Source of the DNA: Erwinia sp.
GTDB taxonomy: Bacteria; Pseudomonadota; Gammaproteobacteria; Enterobacterales; Enterobacteriaceae
Assembly: GCA_964016415.1 (NCBI GenBank)
Contig: OZ024666.1
Coordinates: 2,337,310 to 2,401,309, forward strand
Reading direction: 5' to 3'
Length of the DNA stretch: 64,000 bases
Shown here piece after piece: positions 41,664 to 51,364 of the stretch (positions are counted from its first letter, which is position 1; every line of letters starts with the position of its first letter). A program made the position numbers and the translations under genes. The notes beneath the pieces are model-generated. The model did not search any database, was not told the DNA's origin, and was given only the letters and a program-made list of their open reading frames with translations.

Positions 41664-42470
41664 TTGCATAAGCTAAAACTACATGGCTTCAACAACCTGA
41701 CAAAAAGCCTGAGTTTTTGTATCTATGATATCTGTTACGCCAGTACTGATGCTGAGCGTGACGGATATATTGCCTATATTGATGAGCAATACAATGCCAA
41801 TCGTCTGACAGAAATACTGACTGAGACCTGCGCAATTATCGGTGCGAATGTGCTCAATATTGCCCGACAGGATTATGAGCCTCAAGGGGCAAGTGTGACT
41901 ATCCTTGTCAGCGAAGAGCCTGTTGATCCAAAAGATATTGATAATTCAGAACATCCCGGGCCACTGCCGGAATCTGTCGTCGCGCACCTTGATAAAAGCC
42001 ATATTTGCGTACACACCTACCCCGAAAGCCACCCTCAGGGGGGATTATGTACTTTCCGGGCAGATATTGAGGTCTCGACCTGTGGTGTTATCTCACCCCT
42101 TAAAGCATTAAATTATCTTATACATCAGTTAGAATCAGATATTGTTACTATTGACTACCGGGTTCGTGGTTTCACCCGCGATGTGAAGGGTGTGAAGCAT
42201 TTCATCGATCATGAAATTAACTCCATTCAGAATTTCATGTCAGAAGACATGAAAGCGATGTATGACATGGTTGATGTTAATGTCTACCAGGAAAATATCT
42301 TTCACACCAAAATGTTACTGAAAGAATTTGAACTAAAACATTATCTTTTCAATACCCCTCCCGAGTCATTAACCCCCCAGGAGCATAAACGCATCACAGA
42401 TCTGCTCTGGAAAGAGATGCGTGAAATCTATTATGGACGGAATATTCCGGCCATTGGACTAAAAATGTGA
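41664..42470 (+). CDS. speD: S-adenosylmethionine decarboxylase proenzyme
   Basis: Makes decarboxylated SAM for spermidine synthesis. The 268-residue proenzyme self-cleaves at Lys-Ser in [16 protein letters not shown] (pyruvoyl serine) and keeps [20 protein letters not shown]. The start is TTG at 41664 with GGAGGTGAAA upstream, the same unusual start codon used in E. coli. Second gene of speED. Confidence 0.96.
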   Translation: MHKLKLHGFNNLTKSLSFCIYDICYASTDAERDGYIAYIDEQYNANRLTEILTETCAIIGANVLNIARQDYEPQGASVTILVSEEPVDPKDIDNSEHPGPLPESVVAHLDKSHICVHTYPESHPQGGLCTFRADIEVSTCGVISPLKALNYLIHQLESDIVTIDYRVRGFTRDVKGVKHFIDHEINSIQNFMSEDMKAMYDMVDVNVYQENIFHTKMLLKEFELKHYLFNTPPESLTPQEHKRITDLLWKEMREIYYGRNIPAIGLKM

Positions 42471-42496
42471 AAACCTGCATCGGGTACAGGCGAACA

Positions 42497-42528
42497 GATA
42501 AGCGCATCCTGCCAGGGATGCGCTTATC
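42497..42528. terminator. Strong hairpin after speD
   Basis: GATAAGCGCATCC / GGATGCGCTTATC, perfect 13-bp stem and 6-base loop, between convergent speD and yacL. No T run, so the termination mechanism is uncertain. Confidence 0.65.
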
Positions 42529-42543
42529 GGCGTAAAGTATCAG

Positions 42544-42906
42544 TTAGCGTAATTGTGCAAAATCACGCCAGGCGCTGATCAGAGCCAAAAAATCAGTCAG
42601 GCCACAAAACGCCAGACTCTCTTCATCATAATAACAGAGCCCCTCCTCTATCTCCTGTTCGGAAAAATTGAGTATATTTGCTCTGACCATCACCTCTTCT
42701 TCATCCAATAGCAGGGTATATTCATGCCCGATATGCTGCCATTGACGCTCACTTCCCTGTACGCTCTGCGCGCCAGCAATAACCGCCTCCAGTAAGGCAG
42801 GATTGTCAGCCACTTCCTCGTTGAACCATTGTCCAATCGCTTCATGGCCCATTGACATGCGTATCTGAACTTTGCCGGTAACACCACACAAAAATTCATA
42901 GTCCAT
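42544..42906 (-). CDS. yacL: YacL family protein (UPF0231)
   Basis: A 120-residue acidic protein of the UPF0231 family; function unknown. [32 protein letters not shown] and [15 protein letters not shown] align with E. coli YacL. ATG 42906 has GGGAG upstream; the longer frame to 42999 crosses the acnB terminator and is not used. Lies just downstream of acnB on the same strand, as in E. coli. Confidence 0.9.
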   Translation of the reverse strand: MDYEFLCGVTGKVQIRMSMGHEAIGQWFNEEVADNPALLEAVIAGAQSVQGSERQWQHIGHEYTLLLDEEEVMVRANILNFSEQEIEEGLCYYDEESLAFCGLTDFLALISAWRDFAQLR

Positions 42907-42964
42907 GTGCATCTCCCTCATCGTGAACAGACCACGGCACACTGCGCGGCTGCCAGATAAAAAA

Positions 42965-42983
42965 GGGAGGCATTTCGCCTCCC
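42965..42983 (-). terminator. acnB terminator
   Basis: GGGAGGC-GAAAT-GCCTCCC on the minus strand followed by TTTTTT: a classic intrinsic terminator, 25 bases after the acnB stop. Confidence 0.88.
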
Positions 42984-43007
42984 TGAAAAACCAATTCAAC
43001 AGCAGGC

Positions 43008-45605
43008 TTATACGGTAGTCTGGAAAATCACACTACCCGCTTTATCCGTATAATTACTCAACTGGTCGAAATTCAGATAACGATAGGTATCCTCAGCGGT
43101 TTTATCCACCTGAGCCATAAATTGTTGATACTCATCAGGTGTAGGCAATTTACCCAGCAATGAAGCCACTGCCGCCAGTTCTGCAGAAGCGAGATACACA
43201 TTCGCTCCATTGCCGAGGCGGTTAGGGAAGTTACGCGTCGAAGTAGACACGACCGTTGCGCTGTCAGCTACGCGGGCCTGATTTCCCATACAGAGTGAAC
43301 AGCCTGGAATTTCAACACGCGCTCCGCTCTTACCGAACACACTGTAATAGCCCTCTTCGGTCAGTTGTGCAGCATCCATACGGGTAGGAGGTGCAACCCA
43401 CAACCGGGTAGGTAACTGTCCTTTATGACTGTCAAGTAATTTCCCGGCCGCACGGAAATGGCCAATATTGGTCATACATGAGCCGATGAATACTTCATCA
43501 ATCGGAGTTCCCTGTACGTCAGACAACCAGCGGGCATCATCAGGATCATTCGGCGCACAAAGAATGGGTTGAGTTATCTCAGCCAGATCAATCTCAATAA
43601 TGGCAGCATATTCCGCATCGGCATCAGCTTCCAGGAGCTGCGGATCAGCCAGCCAGCTTTCCATCGACTGAATACGGCGTTCAAGGGTCCGACGGTCACC
43701 ATAACCTTCGGCGATCATCCACTTAAGTAATACGATGTTAGAATCGAGATACTCAATAATCGGCTCTTTATTCAGCTTGATAGTACAACCGGCAGCCGAT
43801 CGTTCAGCCGAAGCATCAGACAGCTCGAATGCCTGCTCAACTTTCAACTCTGGCAATCCTTCAATTTCCAAAATACGCCCGGAGAAAATATTCTTTTTCC
43901 CTTTTTTCTCAACGGTAAGCAGCCCCTGCTTAATGGCATACAACGGGATAGCATGTACCAGATCACGCAGCGTGATACCCGGTGCCATTTTTCCTTTGAA
44001 GCGCACCAGCACTGATTCTGGCATATCCAATGGCATTACGCCTGTTGCGGCAGCAAATGCCACCAGACCAGAACCTGCAGGAAAGGAGATACCGATTGGA
44101 AAACGCGTATGTGAATCACCACCAGTACCTACCGTATCGGGCAATAACATACGGTTTAACCAGCTATGGATGATGCCATCACCAGGACGCAGTGATACAC
44201 CGCCGCGATTCATAATAAAATCAGGTAAGGTATGATGAGTGACCACATCGACAGGTTTAGGGTAAGCCGCCGTATGGCAAAACGATTGCATCACCAGGTC
44301 GGCAGAAAAACCGAGGCAGGCCAGATCTTTCAGCTCATCGCGAGTCATCGGGCCGGTAGTATCCTGAGAGCCTACTGAAGTCATTTTCGGCTCACAATAT
44401 GCGCCGGGACGAATCCCGGTGGTACCACAAGCCCGCCCCACCATTTTCTGTGCCAGTGAAAAACCTCGCTCACTGGGCGCAACATCTTTCGCCTGACGGA
44501 AAACCTCACTCTCTGCTAAGCCCAGAGAATGACGTGCTTTCGAAGTTAATCCACGCCCGATGATCAGAGGAATACGCCCTCCGGCACGAACCTCATCCAG
44601 TAAGACATCAGTTTTCAGCGTGAACGTCGCCAGGATTTCCCCACTCTGATGAGCGCGTACTTCTCCCTGATACGGATAGATATCAATGACATCGCCCATA
44701 TTCAGGCAGTCAACATCCACTTCAATCGGCAGGGCACCTGCATCTTCCATCGTATTGAAAAAGATCGGCGCAATTTTACCCCCCAGCACGAAGCCAGCAC
44801 CGCGCTTATTGGGAACAAAGGGAATATCTTCACCCATGAACCACAACACCGAGTTAGTTGCTGATTTGCGTGATGAACCGGTCCCGACCACATCCCCCAC
44901 ATAGGCGAGAGGAAAACCATTCGCTTGCAAGGTTTCAATCAGTTTAATCGGACCGATGTTACCTGCATCATCGGGTTCAATGCCGTCACGGGCCATTTTC
45001 AGCATCGCGAGGGCATGCAGCGGAATATCTGGACGGGACCACGCATCAGGGGCTGGAGACAAGTCATCGGTATTCGTTTCACCGGTGACTTTAAATACTG
45101 TCACAGTGATTTTTTCTGCCAGTGCAGGCCGAGAGAGAAACCACTCAGCATTTGCCCAGGATGCCAGTACTTCACTGGCAAAAGGGTTACCAGCCCGGGC
45201 TTTTTCCTCAACATCATAAAAGCTGTCAAACATCAGCAACGTATGACTGAGGGCTTTCACCGCCCCGGCGGCCAGCGCTTGATCATCCAGTGCATCAATT
45301 AACGCATGAATATTATATCCGCCCTGCATCGTACCCAGTAATTCAATCGCGCGTTCTCTCGTGACAAGTGGCGAAGTGGCTTCACCTTTGGCTATAGCGG
45401 CAAGAAAACCCGCTTTCACATATGCGGCTTCGTCAACACCTGGGGGAATACGATTTTCCAGCAGATCGAGCAAAAAGGACTCTTCACCCGCAGGAGGGGC
45501 TTTCAGCAATTCAACCAGCGCCGCCATTTGCACAGCGTCTAAAGGTTTGGGCACGATTCCCTGAGCTGCACGCTCAGCAACGTGCTCACGATATTCTTTT
45601 AGCAC
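43008..45605 (-). CDS. acnB: Aconitase B
   Basis: The main TCA-cycle aconitate hydratase (also 2-methylisocitrate dehydratase). The 865-residue protein has a HEAT-like N-terminal region, the substrate-site [13 protein letters not shown] and [11 protein letters not shown], and [4Fe-4S] cysteines in [11 protein letters not shown] and [10 protein letters not shown] chose the GTG at 45605, with AAGGAG 6 bases upstream, because [16 protein letters not shown] aligns with the E. coli start; an ATG at 45635 would add 10 residues. Own terminator; upstream 540 bp is promoter region. Confidence 0.95.
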   Translation of the reverse strand: MLKEYREHVAERAAQGIVPKPLDAVQMAALVELLKAPPAGEESFLLDLLENRIPPGVDEAAYVKAGFLAAIAKGEATSPLVTRERAIELLGTMQGGYNIHALIDALDDQALAAGAVKALSHTLLMFDSFYDVEEKARAGNPFASEVLASWANAEWFLSRPALAEKITVTVFKVTGETNTDDLSPAPDAWSRPDIPLHALAMLKMARDGIEPDDAGNIGPIKLIETLQANGFPLAYVGDVVGTGSSRKSATNSVLWFMGEDIPFVPNKRGAGFVLGGKIAPIFFNTMEDAGALPIEVDVDCLNMGDVIDIYPYQGEVRAHQSGEILATFTLKTDVLLDEVRAGGRIPLIIGRGLTSKARHSLGLAESEVFRQAKDVAPSERGFSLAQKMVGRACGTTGIRPGAYCEPKMTSVGSQDTTGPMTRDELKDLACLGFSADLVMQSFCHTAAYPKPVDVVTHHTLPDFIMNRGGVSLRPGDGIIHSWLNRMLLPDTVGTGGDSHTRFPIGISFPAGSGLVAFAAATGVMPLDMPESVLVRFKGKMAPGITLRDLVHAIPLYAIKQGLLTVEKKGKKNIFSGRILEIEGLPELKVEQAFELSDASAERSAAGCTIKLNKEPIIEYLDSNIVLLKWMIAEGYGDRRTLERRIQSMESWLADPQLLEADADAEYAAIIEIDLAEITQPILCAPNDPDDARWLSDVQGTPIDEVFIGSCMTNIGHFRAAGKLLDSHKGQLPTRLWVAPPTRMDAAQLTEEGYYSVFGKSGARVEIPGCSLCMGNQARVADSATVVSTSTRNFPNRLGNGANVYLASAELAAVASLLGKLPTPDEYQQFMAQVDKTAEDTYRYLNFDQLSNYTDKAGSVIFQTTV

Positions 45606-46147
45606 GATATTCTCCTTGCTCACATTGTCAATCACACAGCAATTATTATTAGATAATCGTTTTTCTCAGCACTGTTCAGGGAAGTAAGGATTTGGCTGGT
45701 ATAGACTCAACAGTATCAGATTGATTGTAAAGTACACATCCACGAACCTTAGCCGTACACTCGCAAAGGCGGATAAACTCACCCAATCGTCGGGTACTGA
45801 CAAAGACTATAATGGCAGCAGTGCGGCAGCCAGCATAGCAGGATTTTTATTCACTGTTAATGTGTTTACAAAGCAATAACAGCCACCACCTGCATCGAAA
45901 TTTTCTGTTGTAATATGACCACGTTAGCTAATATAAAGCCAAATTTTTATCTATCCGTGAGTACGTTAGCCTGAATTACATTACAAAATCCCTTTTAAGA
46001 ATTTTGTAATTGATCTCTGCGAGTGAACCAGTAAACTCGCCTTTCCCATTGAAGATAATGTGCTAATTGTGCTGATGAACTTCTGTCAGTATCTTACCCG
46101 TTAAACTCAATGAGATCCGTACTTCACCACTATGATCAGGATCCTTC
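45606..46147. other. Gap between acnB and the PH-domain gene
   Basis: No gene recognised. ATTACAAAAT (45980-45989) and ATTTTGTAAT (46001-46010) form a perfect 10-bp inverted repeat around an 11-base spacer; it could be an operator or a weak hairpin. The acnB promoter should lie within the first 250 bases. Confidence 0.45.
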
Positions 46148-46584
46148 ATGGCAAGCTACGTCGATAAATCATTAACACGCAACGAAGCAGTGATAGTCAG
46201 GGCACAAATTTCGTGGGTGCCTTCAATTTTTCCTTTTTTCTGGGTATTATTTTACTTCCGGCATCAGGAATTGGTCTGCTGATCATCCTGTATACCATTA
46301 TCTCGGTTTACTCCACTGAACTGGCTCTGACCAACCAGCGTATCATTGCCAAAACCGGATTTATCAGAAGAAGCTCAGTAGAACTTAGATTAAGCAGGGT
46401 TGAAAGCGTTTATGTCGATCAGGGGATTTTCGGCAAAATGTTCAATTACGGCTCTGTTTATATTCGGGGCACAGGGGGAACTAACACGCCTATCCCTCGT
46501 ATCAAAAATCCGATGGAATTCAGAGCAATTGTGAATAACCATCTGGACGAGCTTTACTCAGCGCAAGAGAACAAGCCTACCTGA
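46148..46584 (+). pseudogene. Bacterial PH-domain (DUF304/bPH2) membrane protein, frameshifted
   Basis: From ATG 46148 the frame gives MASYVDKSLTRNEAVIVRAQISWVP, the usual start of this family, then ends at TGA soon after. The next frame carries on as LGIILLPASGIGLLIILYTI (membrane segment) and the PH core ALTNQRIIAKTGFIRRSSVELRLSRVESVYVDQG and YGSVYIRGTGGT. Adding one T to the T6 run at 46234-46239 joins both parts into about 146 residues. The family's role is unclear. A homopolymer sequencing error is an alternative to a true mutation. The second part alone could start at GTG 46213 and would lack the N-terminal segment. Confidence 0.75.
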
Positions 46585-46662
46585 CACGGCCATTAAACCA
46601 CTCCGGCGCGAGGAAAACGATTTAAAACCGCGCCGTTATTTCCACTCTGCGTGCTGTTCAGC

Positions 46663-47169
46663 TCAACGAATGAATGTAATTTTTACCCGCGCTGACAGCA
46701 GGAAATAGGATGTCCACACCACTGCTACAATGATCATTTTAAACACGGGCTTCAGTGATTCATAAGTCAGCAACACATCGCCAAACAAACTATTAGTAAT
46801 CAATACATCACACAGTACTGACACTAAAACCAGAAAAATGATCAAAATAGAAAGAAAAGGAACCGTACTTTTCTTCTTCAGAAACAACGAAACCAGTGTC
46901 ACGGCATAACCAATGAACAGTACATTCACCACAGTGATAATAACAAAATAGATCCTAAAATCACTGTTCATTTGCTGATAATAGCGCTGGATAATGGTGA
47001 TATTCCCCAGCAGAGAACAGCCAAATACGTAAAGTGTCATCAATAATATCACTAATGGCAAATAGAGCAGACCGCCAATCCTGTGGCCGGTTCTGCTTTC
47101 ACATCGATGACACACTTTCTGCTCCTGAACCCCCTCAGCAGAACAGGTCGGACAATGCCATTTCATCAT
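46663..47169 (-). CDS. DUF2569-type membrane protein with zinc-ribbon-like N-terminus
   Basis: A 168-residue protein: two CxxC pairs (HCPTC and CHRC) at the N-terminus form a probable zinc ribbon, followed by IGGLLYLP and four hydrophobic segments, ending SYFLLSARVKITFIR. The GGLLxLP start and the YFxxSxRVKxTF end are typical of DUF2569. Function unknown. Single gene, starting at ATG 47169 or 47166. Confidence 0.72.
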   Translation of the reverse strand: MMKWHCPTCSAEGVQEQKVCHRCESRTGHRIGGLLYLPLVILLMTLYVFGCSLLGNITIIQRYYQQMNSDFRIYFVIITVVNVLFIGYAVTLVSLFLKKKSTVPFLSILIIFLVLVSVLCDVLITNSLFGDVLLTYESLKPVFKMIIVAVVWTSYFLLSARVKITFIR

Positions 47170-47298
47170 TTTCTCTTACTGTCTGCCAAGCGCTGATAGT
47201 GTATAAATTCCCGGTATCACGCACGCCAAAATACAATATCACCTGCCGGGAGGCTCTGCCGTTGTGTCACTACAATCTGTGTCGATCATGTATCAATA

Positions 47299-47682
47299 TT
47301 ATTCAACAGGAAAGAACGCACATAATTTATTGCCATCCAGGTCACGTAAATAAGCCAGATATTTTTTTCCTGCTGGTGTTTCACGTATGCCGGGTGGTGA
47401 TTCAATCGCTTCCCCGCCCAGCGCTACACCCTGTTTATGCCACTCATCCACTGCCTCACACGAGGGGAGCAAAAATCCGATCGTGCCTCCATTAGCAGAA
47501 GTAGCAGACTCACCGTCAATCGGTGCACCCAGCAGAAAACGCTGACCATCTTTCGACCAGATACAACGACCTTTTGCATCCACCCGGCTACTCTCTGCAC
47601 CAATGATCGCAAAAAGTGCATCATAAAATGCCCTGGCTTTGTTTATATCATTGGTGCCAACCATTACGTGACTAAATAGCAT
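47299..47682 (-). CDS. VOC (glyoxalase/bleomycin-resistance) family protein
   Basis: A 127-residue protein with the beta-alpha-beta-beta-beta fold of the vicinal oxygen chelate family: FSHVMVGTNDINKARAFYDALF at the start, GGTIGFLLPS in the middle and YLAYLRDLDGNKLCAFFPV at the end. His5 and a C-terminal Glu/Asp may bind metal. Substrate unknown. Single gene. Confidence 0.85.
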   Translation of the reverse strand: MLFSHVMVGTNDINKARAFYDALFAIIGAESSRVDAKGRCIWSKDGQRFLLGAPIDGESATSANGGTIGFLLPSCEAVDEWHKQGVALGGEAIESPPGIRETPAGKKYLAYLRDLDGNKLCAFFPVE

Positions 47683-47796
47683 ATCGCCCTCTTTAGTTTG
47701 TGATAAATACGGGATGTAAGATGGAGTGATTTCTGCAGTCTACCCTCCCTCCGCTGACAGCAACAGTAAAAGATCGCTTTATCATTGATCGAAAAA

Positions 47797-47820
47797 AAGA
47801 CCCGTAATATTACGGGTCTT
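47797..47820 (-). terminator. lpdA terminator
   Basis: AAGACCCGTAAT / ATTACGGGTCTT, a perfect 24-base palindrome, followed on the minus strand by TTTTTC. It lies 33 bases past the lpdA stop and ends the aceEF-lpdA transcript. Confidence 0.88.
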
Positions 47821-47852
47821 CGATTCTCTTATCGGGAAGATCTTAATTTAGA

Positions 47853-49277
47853 TTACTTTTTTTTTGCCTTCGGATTAGGAAGATCAGTAATGCTACCCTC
47901 AAAGATCTCAGCAGCCAGGCCGACTGACTCATGTAAAGTAGGATGTGCATGGATAGTCAGAGCAATATCCTCTGCATCGCATCCCAATTCAATAGCCAGA
48001 CTAATCTCACCCAGCAGCTCGCCACCATTGGTACCAACGATAGCTCCACCGATTATCTGATGAGTCTCTTTATCAAAAATCAGCTTAGTCATACCGTCTG
48101 CACAGTCAGAGGCAATCGCACGGCCAGAAGCGGCCCATGGGAAAGTGGCCGTTTCATAACTGACACCTTTCTCTTTGGCCTCTTTCTCGGTCATACCCAC
48201 CCAGGCAACTTCCGGCTCTGTGTAGGCAATTGATGGGATCACTTTCGGATCGAAATAGTGTTTTTTACCCGCGATCACTTCAGCAGCAACGTGACCTTCA
48301 TGTACGCCTTTATGCGCCAACATCGGCTGACCGACAATGTCACCAATTGCATAGATGTGCGGCACGTTAGTACGCAGTTGCTTATCAACATGAATGAAGC
48401 CACGATCGTCAACTTCTACACCCGCTTTACCGGCATCAAGGTTTTTGCCATTCGGCACACGACCAATCGCAACTAACACTGCATCATAGCGCTGTGGACC
48501 TGATGTCGCTTTTTTGCCTTCCATGGTGACATAAATACCGTCGTCTTTTGCCTCGACAGCTGTCACTTTGGTTTCCAGCATCAGATTAAATTGCTTGCTG
48601 ATACGCTTGGTGAAGACTTTCACCACATCTTTATCAGCAGCTGGAATCACCTGATCGAACATCTCCACCACATCAATCTGCGAACCGAGGGCGTGATAAA
48701 CTGTACCCATTTCCAGACCGATGATTCCGCCGCCCATCACTAACATACGCTCCGGGACTTCTTTCAATTCCAGTGCATCGGTGGAATCCCAGACGCGAGG
48801 GTCTTCATGCGGGATAAAAGGAAGCTGTATTGGACGTGAACCTGCAGCAATAATTGCATTGTCGAAGGTAATGGTAGTGGTGCCATTTTCGCCTTCAACC
48901 GTCATGGTATTGGCGCCGGTAAATTTACCAAATCCGATGACTACTTTGACCTTACGGCCTTTCGCCATGCCAGCCAGACCGCCTGTCAGCTGGTTAATCA
49001 CTTTCTCTTTCCAGCCGCGTATTTTGTTGATGTCTGTCTGTGGCTTGCCGAAAACAATACCATGTTCTTCAAGGGCTCGGGCTTCTTCGATAACTTTAGC
49101 CACGTGCAGCAACGCTTTAGAAGGGATACAGCCAACATTCAGGCAGACTCCCCCGAGGGTGCTGAAACGCTCAACAATGATCGTTTCCAGCCCCAGATCG
49201 GCACAGCGGAATGCCGCTGAGTAACCTGCAGGACCTGCGCCCAGTACCACGACCTGAGTTTTGATTTCTGTACTCAT
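47853..49277 (-). CDS. lpdA: Dihydrolipoyl dehydrogenase (E3)
   Basis: The FAD disulfide oxidoreductase shared by pyruvate and 2-oxoglutarate dehydrogenases and glycine cleavage. The FAD site VVVLGAGPAGYSAAFRCADLG, redox disulfide GGVCLNVGCIPSK, NAD site VMGGGIIGLEMG and catalytic His-Glu AHPTLHESVG are intact. ATG 49277 is preferred to the adjacent 49280 for spacing from GAGG. Separated from aceF by 212 bp with a hairpin, so it may also have its own promoter as in E. coli. Confidence 0.96.
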   Translation of the reverse strand: MSTEIKTQVVVLGAGPAGYSAAFRCADLGLETIIVERFSTLGGVCLNVGCIPSKALLHVAKVIEEARALEEHGIVFGKPQTDINKIRGWKEKVINQLTGGLAGMAKGRKVKVVIGFGKFTGANTMTVEGENGTTTITFDNAIIAAGSRPIQLPFIPHEDPRVWDSTDALELKEVPERMLVMGGGIIGLEMGTVYHALGSQIDVVEMFDQVIPAADKDVVKVFTKRISKQFNLMLETKVTAVEAKDDGIYVTMEGKKATSGPQRYDAVLVAIGRVPNGKNLDAGKAGVEVDDRGFIHVDKQLRTNVPHIYAIGDIVGQPMLAHKGVHEGHVAAEVIAGKKHYFDPKVIPSIAYTEPEVAWVGMTEKEAKEKGVSYETATFPWAASGRAIASDCADGMTKLIFDKETHQIIGGAIVGTNGGELLGEISLAIELGCDAEDIALTIHAHPTLHESVGLAAEIFEGSITDLPNPKAKKK

Positions 49278-49460
49278 CATGACCTCTTGGTTATTCCGGT
49301 GATCCTTGTCTGTCCCTCTCAGGCAATACTTTCCTGCCGGAACAGTGCGTTCACCTGGCGAAATTTATCACCGACTTTTACAGATCATGCTCTGTCTGTA
49401 AACGTTATGATGATAAAAATCTCCTTTTTAATATTGGCGAATCATCACTACTTTGTCAGC

Positions 49461-49486
49461 ACAGACCGGCAGCATCGCCGGTCTGT
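49461..49486 (-). terminator. Hairpin between aceF and lpdA
   Basis: ACAGACCGGC-GATGCT-GCCGGTCTGT: perfect 10-bp stem, 6-base loop, 7 bases after the aceF stop. It lacks a T run, so it may be a partial terminator or an mRNA-protecting structure that lets lpdA be expressed at a different level. Confidence 0.6.
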
Positions 49487-49492
49487 AATCAC

Positions 49493-51352
49493 TTACATCA
49501 CCAGACGACGAATGTCACCCATCAATGTAGCAATGTAGGCCGCAAAGCGTGCGCCAGCAGCACCGTCAATCACCCGATGATCGAAAGAGAGTGACAGCGG
49601 CAACATCAGGCGGGGCACGAACTCTTTACCATTCCATACCGGTTCCATCGCCGATTTAGACACGCCAAGAATAGCCACTTCAGGTGCATTCACAATTGGA
49701 GTAAATGCTGTACCGCCAATGCCACCCAAGCTGGAGATGGTAAAACATCCCCCCTGCATATCACCGGCAGTCAGTTTACCGTCACGCGCTTTCTTAGAGA
49801 TAACTGCTAACTCCTGGGATAACTCAACAATACCTTTCTTATTCACATCTTTAAAGACAGGTACTACCAGGCCATTAGGCGTATCTACTGCAACACCAAT
49901 ATTGATGTATTTTTTCAGTGTCAGCTTCTGGGCATCTTCTGACAGTGAGCTGTTGAAGCGAGGGAACTCCTCAAGCGCTTTCGCTGCCGCTTTCATAATA
50001 AACACCAGCGGAGTGATCTTGAAATCCAGTTTCTTCTTCGCGGCTTCATCATTCTGCTGCTTACGGAATGCTTCCACATCAGTGATATCGGCTTTATCAT
50101 GCTGCGTAACATGCGGGATAACTACCCAGTTACGGCTCAGGTTAGCACCCGATATTTTCTGAATGCGGCCCATCTCGACTTCTTCGATCTCACCAAATTT
50201 GCTGAAATCGACTTTCGGCCAAGGCAGCATGCCAGGCAAGCCACCTGACGTTGCAGCCGGTGCACTCTCCGCACGTTTAATGGCGTCTTTGACGTAAGCC
50301 TGAACGTCTTCTTTCAGAATACGCCCTTTACGTCCAGTGCCCTTCACTTTCGCCAGATTAACACCAAATTCCCGCGCCAGGCGACGAATCACCGGCGTTG
50401 CGTGAACATAGGCCTCATTTTCAACAAAATCACCGGTTGCAGCCGCTTTCGCTGGTGCAGATGATGGTGCCGGAGTTGGTGCCGCAGCCGGAGCGGCCGT
50501 CTGTGCTGGAGCCGGAGCAGATGCAGGTGCTGCACCTTCTAGGGTGAAACGCATGATTGGCGAGCCGGTTTTCACCTTATCACCCGGAGCAATGCTGATC
50601 TCTTTTACCACGCCAGCGAAAGGTGCAGGCACCTCCATTGACGCTTTGTCACCTTCAACAGTGATCAGTGACTGCTCTGCGGCGACCTTAGCACCTACTT
50701 TGACCAGAATTTCGGTCACTTCAACTTCATCAGCACCAATATCTGGCACTTCAACACTTTTCTCACCACCGGAAGATGCTGCTGCAGGAGCAGGCGTTTC
50801 CGCTGCAGGAGCACTCTGACCACTCGCTGCAGTGGTAAAGACCATGAACAGCGAGCCGGTATTGACTTTGTCGCCTGTAGCGATTTTAATCTCTTTTACT
50901 GTACCAGCGAAAGGAGCCGGTACTTCCATTGAAGCTTTATCACCTTCAACAGTGATCAACGATTGTTCAGCCTCAACCTGATCGCCTACTTTCACCTGGA
51001 TCTCGGTCACTTCGGCTTCATCAGCACCAATGTCTGGCACGTTGACCTGCTTATCTTCACCAGCCGATGCTGCAGGTGCAGATTGTGTCTGTTGTGCTGC
51101 AGGCGCGGGGGCTGACGCGGCTTCTGAATCGAACACCATGACAAGTGTACCCGTGGCAACTTTGTCACCCGTCGCCACTTTAATCTCTTTCACCACCCCT
51201 GCCTGTGGAGAAGGGACTTCCATTGATGCTTTATCACCCTCAACTACCATCAGTGATTGTTCAGCATCAACCTTATCGCCCACCTTGACCAGAATTTCCG
51301 TCACTTCTACTTCGTCAGCACCAATATCGGGTACGTGGATTTCAATAGACAT
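49493..51352 (-). CDS. aceF: Pyruvate dehydrogenase E2, dihydrolipoyl acetyltransferase
   Basis: The 619-residue core of the pyruvate dehydrogenase complex. Three tandem lipoyl domains each carry GDKAS with the lipoylated Lys (about residues 41, 139 and 236), joined by Ala/Pro linkers. Then come the E1/E3-binding domain ([21 protein letters not shown]) and the catalytic domain with [15 protein letters not shown] (His-Asp). The near-identical lipoyl domains create long repeats in the DNA. Second gene of aceEF. Confidence 0.96.
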   Translation of the reverse strand: MSIEIHVPDIGADEVEVTEILVKVGDKVDAEQSLMVVEGDKASMEVPSPQAGVVKEIKVATGDKVATGTLVMVFDSEAASAPAPAAQQTQSAPAASAGEDKQVNVPDIGADEAEVTEIQVKVGDQVEAEQSLITVEGDKASMEVPAPFAGTVKEIKIATGDKVNTGSLFMVFTTAASGQSAPAAETPAPAAASSGGEKSVEVPDIGADEVEVTEILVKVGAKVAAEQSLITVEGDKASMEVPAPFAGVVKEISIAPGDKVKTGSPIMRFTLEGAAPASAPAPAQTAAPAAAPTPAPSSAPAKAAATGDFVENEAYVHATPVIRRLAREFGVNLAKVKGTGRKGRILKEDVQAYVKDAIKRAESAPAATSGGLPGMLPWPKVDFSKFGEIEEVEMGRIQKISGANLSRNWVVIPHVTQHDKADITDVEAFRKQQNDEAAKKKLDFKITPLVFIMKAAAKALEEFPRFNSSLSEDAQKLTLKKYINIGVAVDTPNGLVVPVFKDVNKKGIVELSQELAVISKKARDGKLTAGDMQGGCFTISSLGGIGGTAFTPIVNAPEVAILGVSKSAMEPVWNGKEFVPRLMLPLSLSFDHRVIDGAAGARFAAYIATLMGDIRRLVM

Positions 51353-51364
51353 TCTTTTTACCTC

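Noticed and set aside
42906..42999. N-terminal extension of yacL
   Set aside because: It crosses the acnB terminator and has no family similarity; the ATG at 42906 has a good ribosome binding site.
49493..51352. Long near-identical direct repeats
   Set aside because: They are the three lipoyl domains within aceF, not a mobile element or tandem duplication artefact.
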